From positions 1 to 8,310 of the forward strand of contig DGHF01000083.1 in assembly GCA_002392545.1 (NCBI GenBank): a DNA stretch of 8,310 nt, given 5' to 3'. This stretch comes from Ruminococcus sp. UBA3855 (GTDB lineage: Bacteria > Bacillota > Clostridia > Oscillospirales > Ruminococcaceae). Both the position numbers and the translations under genes were made by a program. The notes under the pieces are model-generated. The model was not told the DNA's origin and made no database searches. It saw only the letters and a list, made by a program, of their open reading frames with translations. Below are positions 4,727 through 8,310 of this stretch, piece by piece (within the stretch, counting starts at the first letter, position 1; every line of letters starts with the position of its first letter).

Positions 4727-7348
4727 TTGAAAGGATTGACTTCTGCTCAGGCGGATTCTTTACGGAAACAATACGGCACAAATGCCCTGAACAAATCCAA
4801 ACCGCCCAACCCTCTGTTGATTTTCCTCAGACAGTTCAAAGATGCAATGGTTTTGATACTGTTAGGCGCAACCGGAATTTCTGCCATGTTAGGAGAATGG
4901 ACGGACGCCATCACGATTATTGTCATTGTGCTATTAAATGCAATATTGGGATTCATTCAGGAGTACCGCACGGAAAAGACCCTCGAAGCCCTGCGAAATA
5001 TGACAGCTCCCACCGCAAGAGCCTACCGCAACGGCGAACTCCGTCAGATTCCGGCGGAAGAACTCGTTCCCAATGATTTGATAGCCATTGAAGCTGGTGA
5101 TTGTATTCCGGCGGATTGTATGCTATTGACGGCAAATAGGCTTTATGTCAATGAATCGATTCTGACCGGAGAACCTGAACCCGTCCCGAAATGTTCCGGT
5201 CATGAAGGTGCAGACACTTCTTCCCTGCATCAGCCTTGGATGGTTTACAGCGGAACAGCCGTGACTCGTGGTTCAGGTACAGCAGAAGTCACCGCCACCG
5301 GAAAAAATACACAAATGGGTAAAATCTCCGATATGCTGACCGATTCCGCCCCGACTGAAACCCCTTTGCAAAAGCGTTTGGGCGAATTGGGAAAGGTGCT
5401 TGCATTGATATGCATAGGGGTATGTGTGGCAGTGTTCGGGGCTGGTGTGTTACGTGGTGAACCTGTATTCGCTATGCTGATGACAGGAATTTCAATTGCT
5501 ATCGCAGCGATTCCGGAGGGCTTGCCTGCGACGGTCACAATTGCCCTTGCATTGGCAGTCAATCGGATGATGAAACAAAAAGCCCTTGTGAATCGTCTGC
5601 ACAGCGTGGAAACATTAGGCTGTACTTCCGTCATATGCTCCGACAAAACCGGAACAATTACAGAAAACAGCATGACCGTGACAAAAATTCTCACCTACGA
5701 AAATGATTTCGATTTGACCGGAACAGCCCTCCGCATGGATGGGGCTATCATGGAAAACGGAATGCACGTCAACCCGAAAAGTATCAAGGCACTGGAAAGC
5801 CTGTTACAATGTGCCGTCCTCTGCAATAACGGCGAAATTAACGGTACTCCCCTCTCGTCCCGAAACCGTGGCACTCTGACAGGGGGCGGAAACTGGAAAG
5901 CCGTCGGCGACCCGACAGAAACCGCTTTATTGATTGCATCCGCAAAGGGCGGTATTTCGTCGGGCAGTCTCTCTGAGTATACCAGAATTGCCGAAGAACC
6001 CTTCGACAGCGACACCAGATATATGGCTGTCTTGACATTGAAAGGCAACGCTCGGAACGTATTCACCAAAGGTTCAGTAGATGTCATTTTGAAACGCTGT
6101 GGATTTGTCCGCACACAAAAGGGCGATATTCCTTTAACCGCATCCATCCAGCGACAAATTATGAACCAGTCCGAACAGCTTTCTGATAAGGCATTGAGAG
6201 TATTGGCATTTGCAGAAAAACATTGTGACAGTCTCAATGATGCCAAAAATAGCATGGTGTTTCTTGGCTTGACTGGAATGTTAGACCCTCCCCGACCGGA
6301 AGCCCGTGAGGCTATCCGCAAATGTGCGAGCGCATCCGTCCGAACCGTCATGATTACAGGCGACCACAAAAATACTGCTTCCGCCATTGCCAGACAGGCA
6401 GGTTTACTCCGTGGCGGTGAAGTCGTGACAGGTGCAGAACTTGACGGAATGTCAGACAACGAACTTGACCGCCGATTACCAAAAATTTCCGTCTTTGCAA
6501 GGGTGAACCCCTCTCATAAACTGCGCCTTGTGAAAGCCTTCCAACGTGCTGGAAATGTCGTTACCATGACAGGCGACGGCGTGAATGATGCCCCAGCCAT
6601 TAAAGCCGCTGATGTCGGTGTTGCCATGGGTATGAATGGCACAGATGTTGCCAAACAAGCTGCTGACGTGATTTTGATGGATGATAATTTAGCTACCCTT
6701 GTGAAAGCAGTCGAAGAGGGGCGATGTATCTATGCCAATATCCGGAAATTTGTCAGATATTTACTTTCCTGCAATATCGGGGAAGTCGTCACAATGTTCC
6801 TAGGGATTTTAATGGGAATGCCGGTTGTATTGTTGCCTGTTCAGCTCCTCCTTGTGAATTTGGCAACAGATGGACTTCCGGCAATTGCCCTCGGATTAGA
6901 ACCCTCCGACCCCGACAACATGAAAAAGCCCCCACGCAAACCAGATGAAAGCTTTTTTGCAGATGGGCTGTTAAGCCGGATTGTCTGGAGGGGTATCATG
7001 ATAGGATTGTGTACATTAGGCGCATTCAGTACAGCTTTACGATTAGGCGGAACGCTGGACGAAGCAAGAACCTGCGCACTTGTAACACTTGTTATGTCAC
7101 AATTGATTCACGTCTTTGAATGCAAATCCGAACACGGCAATTTATTTACCATCCGTTATTTTTCCAACTGGAAGTTGATAGGAGCTGTCCTTGTTTCGGC
7201 TGGTATGCTGATTATTGCCGTATGGTTGCCACAGGCAGGGGCAATTTTCAAGACAGCCCCCCTGCATGGCTGGCTGTTGTATCAAGCTTTGATTTTTTCC
7301 GTGGCTGTTCCGGTGATTACCTCCTTGTTTACCGGAAGGAAAAAATGA
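4727..7348 (+). CDS. P2-type calcium-transporting ATPase
   Basis: 873 residues, normal for bacterial P2A pumps, which use ATP to export calcium across the cytoplasmic membrane. Order: N-terminal cation-ATPase segment (1-35); M1-M2 (about 38-80); actuator domain with TGEP (147-150, where TGES is usual); M3-M4 (about 222-275) with IPEGLP (Glu264 a calcium ligand); phosphorylation motif DKTGT (Asp306); nucleotide domain with DPTE (395-398), PFDSDTRYM (425-433), FTKGS (446-450); hinge motif MTGDGVNDAP (Asp617, Asp621); M5-M10 (about 675-868). M5 has Asn683 and Glu686, M6 has Asn711, Thr714 and Asp715, matching the SERCA site residues; the M8 Glu of SERCA appears to be Val789, with Gln792 nearby as in PMCA, so one calcium per cycle is likely. 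Start: TTG with GGAGG (4714-4718) eight bases upstream; the next Met (41) is too late. I see no convincing promoter in 4659-4726. Calcium specificity is inferred, not proven; manganese is an alternative. Confidence 0.93.
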   Translation: MKGLTSAQADSLRKQYGTNALNKSKPPNPLLIFLRQFKDAMVLILLGATGISAMLGEWTDAITIIVIVLLNAILGFIQEYRTEKTLEALRNMTAPTARAYRNGELRQIPAEELVPNDLIAIEAGDCIPADCMLLTANRLYVNESILTGEPEPVPKCSGHEGADTSSLHQPWMVYSGTAVTRGSGTAEVTATGKNTQMGKISDMLTDSAPTETPLQKRLGELGKVLALICIGVCVAVFGAGVLRGEPVFAMLMTGISIAIAAIPEGLPATVTIALALAVNRMMKQKALVNRLHSVETLGCTSVICSDKTGTITENSMTVTKILTYENDFDLTGTALRMDGAIMENGMHVNPKSIKALESLLQCAVLCNNGEINGTPLSSRNRGTLTGGGNWKAVGDPTETALLIASAKGGISSGSLSEYTRIAEEPFDSDTRYMAVLTLKGNARNVFTKGSVDVILKRCGFVRTQKGDIPLTASIQRQIMNQSEQLSDKALRVLAFAEKHCDSLNDAKNSMVFLGLTGMLDPPRPEAREAIRKCASASVRTVMITGDHKNTASAIARQAGLLRGGEVVTGAELDGMSDNELDRRLPKISVFARVNPSHKLRLVKAFQRAGNVVTMTGDGVNDAPAIKAADVGVAMGMNGTDVAKQAADVILMDDNLATLVKAVEEGRCIYANIRKFVRYLLSCNIGEVVTMFLGILMGMPVVLLPVQLLLVNLATDGLPAIALGLEPSDPDNMKKPPRKPDESFFADGLLSRIVWRGIMIGLCTLGAFSTALRLGGTLDEARTCALVTLVMSQLIHVFECKSEHGNLFTIRYFSNWKLIGAVLVSAGMLIIAVWLPQAGAIFKTAPLHGWLLYQALIFSVAVPVITSLFTGRKK

Positions 7349-7377
7349 GAAAGTCCCCCATTTCGGGGGCTTTTTCA
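7349..7377. terminator. Bidirectional terminator between the ATPase and GNAT genes
   Basis: Five C (7355-7359) pair with five G (7365-7369) around ATTTC; the stem extends outward as GAAAG with CTTTT past one bulged T, giving T-runs on both strands. It begins right after the ATPase stop and touches the GNAT stop (7375-7377), so the two convergent genes share it. Confidence 0.88.
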
Positions 7378-7917
7378 TTCTATCATCTCGATTCTGATTT
7401 GCTGAAACATTCGTTCACCGATATATCTTCGCATTAAATTCCGATACTCGTCAGCGGTCACGTCACCGCCGACCCCCAGCAATTCAAAAATTACTGTTCC
7501 TTCGATAACTTTATGATGCAGTTCCTCAAAGCCGTTTTTCATGTAAAAATGCTTTCTATTGATACGTTCAGCATAATTCGGGGAATGTTCGTCAAGTTCC
7601 TCAATCGCTAGACAAATGCGATTCCCCTTGTACAGTTTCCGCAGTGCATGAAGTATCCTGCTCCCGATTCCTTTTCCCCTCAATTCGCCGGATACTGCCA
7701 AATAAAAGATGTACGACAAATTTCCGTCATGCACGATATACAACAGCCCTGCAAAAATCTCATCCGCATATATCGCCCAAAAATCAACGTTTTCCCTGCC
7801 TGATTTCGCCCACAACATGAGAAACGGCGCACGTTCATTCTCCGGAAATGCCGATTGATATAAATTTCTCAATTTGAAAAAATTCTTGTAATTCGCTCGT
7901 TCAAATTTTAATTTCAT
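7375..7917 (-). CDS. GNAT-family N-acetyltransferase
   Basis: 180 residues, a single GNAT domain that transfers an acetyl group from acetyl-CoA to an amine on an unknown substrate; cytoplasmic. Motif A is clear: strand YIFYLAVSGELRGKGIGSRIL (69-89) with the CoA pyrophosphate loop RGKGIG (80-85) and the following helix. Motif B region includes the helix and YMKNGFEEL (125-133), typical of the GNAT end, where Tyr125 may be the general acid. The N-terminus (11-30, FFKLRNLYQSAFPENER) matches the usual first helix. Start ATG at 7917 is supported by AAGGAG (7926-7931) eight bases upstream. That site overlaps the stop codon of the SUKH gene, so translation is probably coupled and both genes share one transcript. 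The C-terminal 30 or so residues after motif B are extra and unassigned. Substrate unknown. Confidence 0.93.
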   Translation of the reverse strand: MKLKFERANYKNFFKLRNLYQSAFPENERAPFLMLWAKSGRENVDFWAIYADEIFAGLLYIVHDGNLSYIFYLAVSGELRGKGIGSRILHALRKLYKGNRICLAIEELDEHSPNYAERINRKHFYMKNGFEELHHKVIEGTVIFELLGVGGDVTADEYRNLMRRYIGERMFQQIRIEMIE

Positions 7918-7929
7918 GAAATATTCTCC

Positions 7930-8310
7930 TTATGGTTTGACAGTCCAGAAATTAGCAGAATGTTTATTGACTTCTCCCAGAATAATTTTTTTGAAATGAT
8001 TGCAAATCCATGTTTCAAAATCCATCCCATAAAACCATGGTACAGAATTTACTTCTGAATTCCAGTCAATCATCCCCATCATTCCGTTGTGTTTTCCCTC
8101 ACATATCAATACATGGTCATAAGTACAGCCATTTGTTCCAATCACAAGCAAACCGCCGTACATATCGCCATAAATTCTGTCAATTTCTTCCTCATTATCA
8201 TCTGCACAATAGTACAATTCCTGTGCAAGTTCCACCCATTTTTCTTTGATATTATCATAATCGAAAATATTTTTCTCATGGGGGTATTTGAGATGTGCAT
8301 TTTCTTTTCT
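7930..8310 (-). CDS. SMI1/KNR4 (SUKH) family protein, C-terminal part (5' end outside window)
   Basis: The frame is open from the window edge (8310) to the TAA at 7930-7932, 126 residues; a GTG at 8235 lies inside the domain and is not credible as the true start. It shows the later half of a SUKH domain: MYGGLLVIGTNGC (Gly-Gly, then the GTNGC that corresponds to the family G-x-x-GC), a strand with DHVLICEGKHNGMMGMID, and the closing PWFYGMDFETWICNHF where WY/F-x-x-W is typical. SUKH proteins in bacteria are mostly immunity proteins of polymorphic or contact-dependent toxins; others have unknown roles. No toxin gene is seen in the window, but the upstream side lies outside it. The stop codon is inside the ribosome site of the GNAT gene. 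No promoter visible. Family call by motif only. Confidence 0.8.
   Translation of the reverse strand, partial: RKENAHLKYPHEKNIFDYDNIKEKWVELAQELYYCADDNEEEIDRIYGDMYGGLLVIGTNGCTYDHVLICEGKHNGMMGMIDWNSEVNSVPWFYGMDFETWICNHFKKIILGEVNKHSANFWTVKP

Noticed and set aside
4657..5076. 139-codon plus-strand frame overlapping the ATPase start
   Set aside because: It overlaps the ATPase in another frame, has no ribosome site of its own and is Cys/His-rich random translation.
5695..6459. 254-codon open frame on the minus strand opposite the calcium ATPase
   Set aside because: It is antisense to the conserved nucleotide-binding and phosphorylation domains; composition is not protein-like and no start signal is seen.

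Overview
The window looks like chromosome of a low-to-moderate GC Gram-positive anaerobe, most likely a Clostridia / Oscillospiraceae (Ruminococcus-like) gut or rumen bacterium. That placement rests on AGGAGG-type ribosome sites, consensus housekeeping promoters (TTTACA or TTGACA, then 16-17 bp, then TATAAT), GTG and TTG starts, and the gene mix (bacterial serpin, ThrH, P2-type calcium ATPase, SMI1/KNR4 protein). It is inference; no rRNA or taxonomic marker beyond gap is present.

Layout, left to right. (1) Bases 1-636, plus strand: C-terminal 211 residues of an inhibitory-type serpin whose start lies outside the window. A bidirectional terminator (651-694) follows. (2) 727-1335, minus: ThrH, a HAD-superfamily phosphoserine phosphatase / homoserine phosphotransferase, with its own promoter at 1388-1416. 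(3) 1500-2501, minus: a 333-residue protein of unknown function that loosely resembles a histidine kinase without its catalytic motifs; its promoter is at 2538-2566. (4) A 247-bp divergent control region (2502-2748) with several inverted repeats, then (5) gap, the glycolytic NAD-dependent GAPDH (2749-3786), with a clear promoter and terminator and highly biased codons. (6) 3923-4621, plus: a lipoprotein of unknown function with its own promoter and terminator, both of which share words with those of gap. (7) 4727-7348, plus: an 873-residue P2-type calcium-transporting ATPase starting at TTG. (8) A short convergent bidirectional terminator (7349-7377). (9) 7375-7917 and 7930-8310, minus: a GNAT acetyltransferase preceded by the C-terminal part of a SMI1/KNR4 (SUKH) protein. 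The two are tightly coupled, because the SUKH stop codon lies inside the GNAT ribosome site.

The genes do not form one pathway. Most are single transcription units with their own promoter and terminator; the only obvious operon is SUKH-GNAT. No mobile element, tRNA, rRNA, CRISPR array or phage gene is visible. No intergenic stretch exceeds 300 bases. I found no clear new multi-gene system; the points most worth a second look are the serpin reactive loop, the degenerate kinase-like protein, the regulatory words shared by gap and the lipoprotein gene, and the SUKH-GNAT pair.
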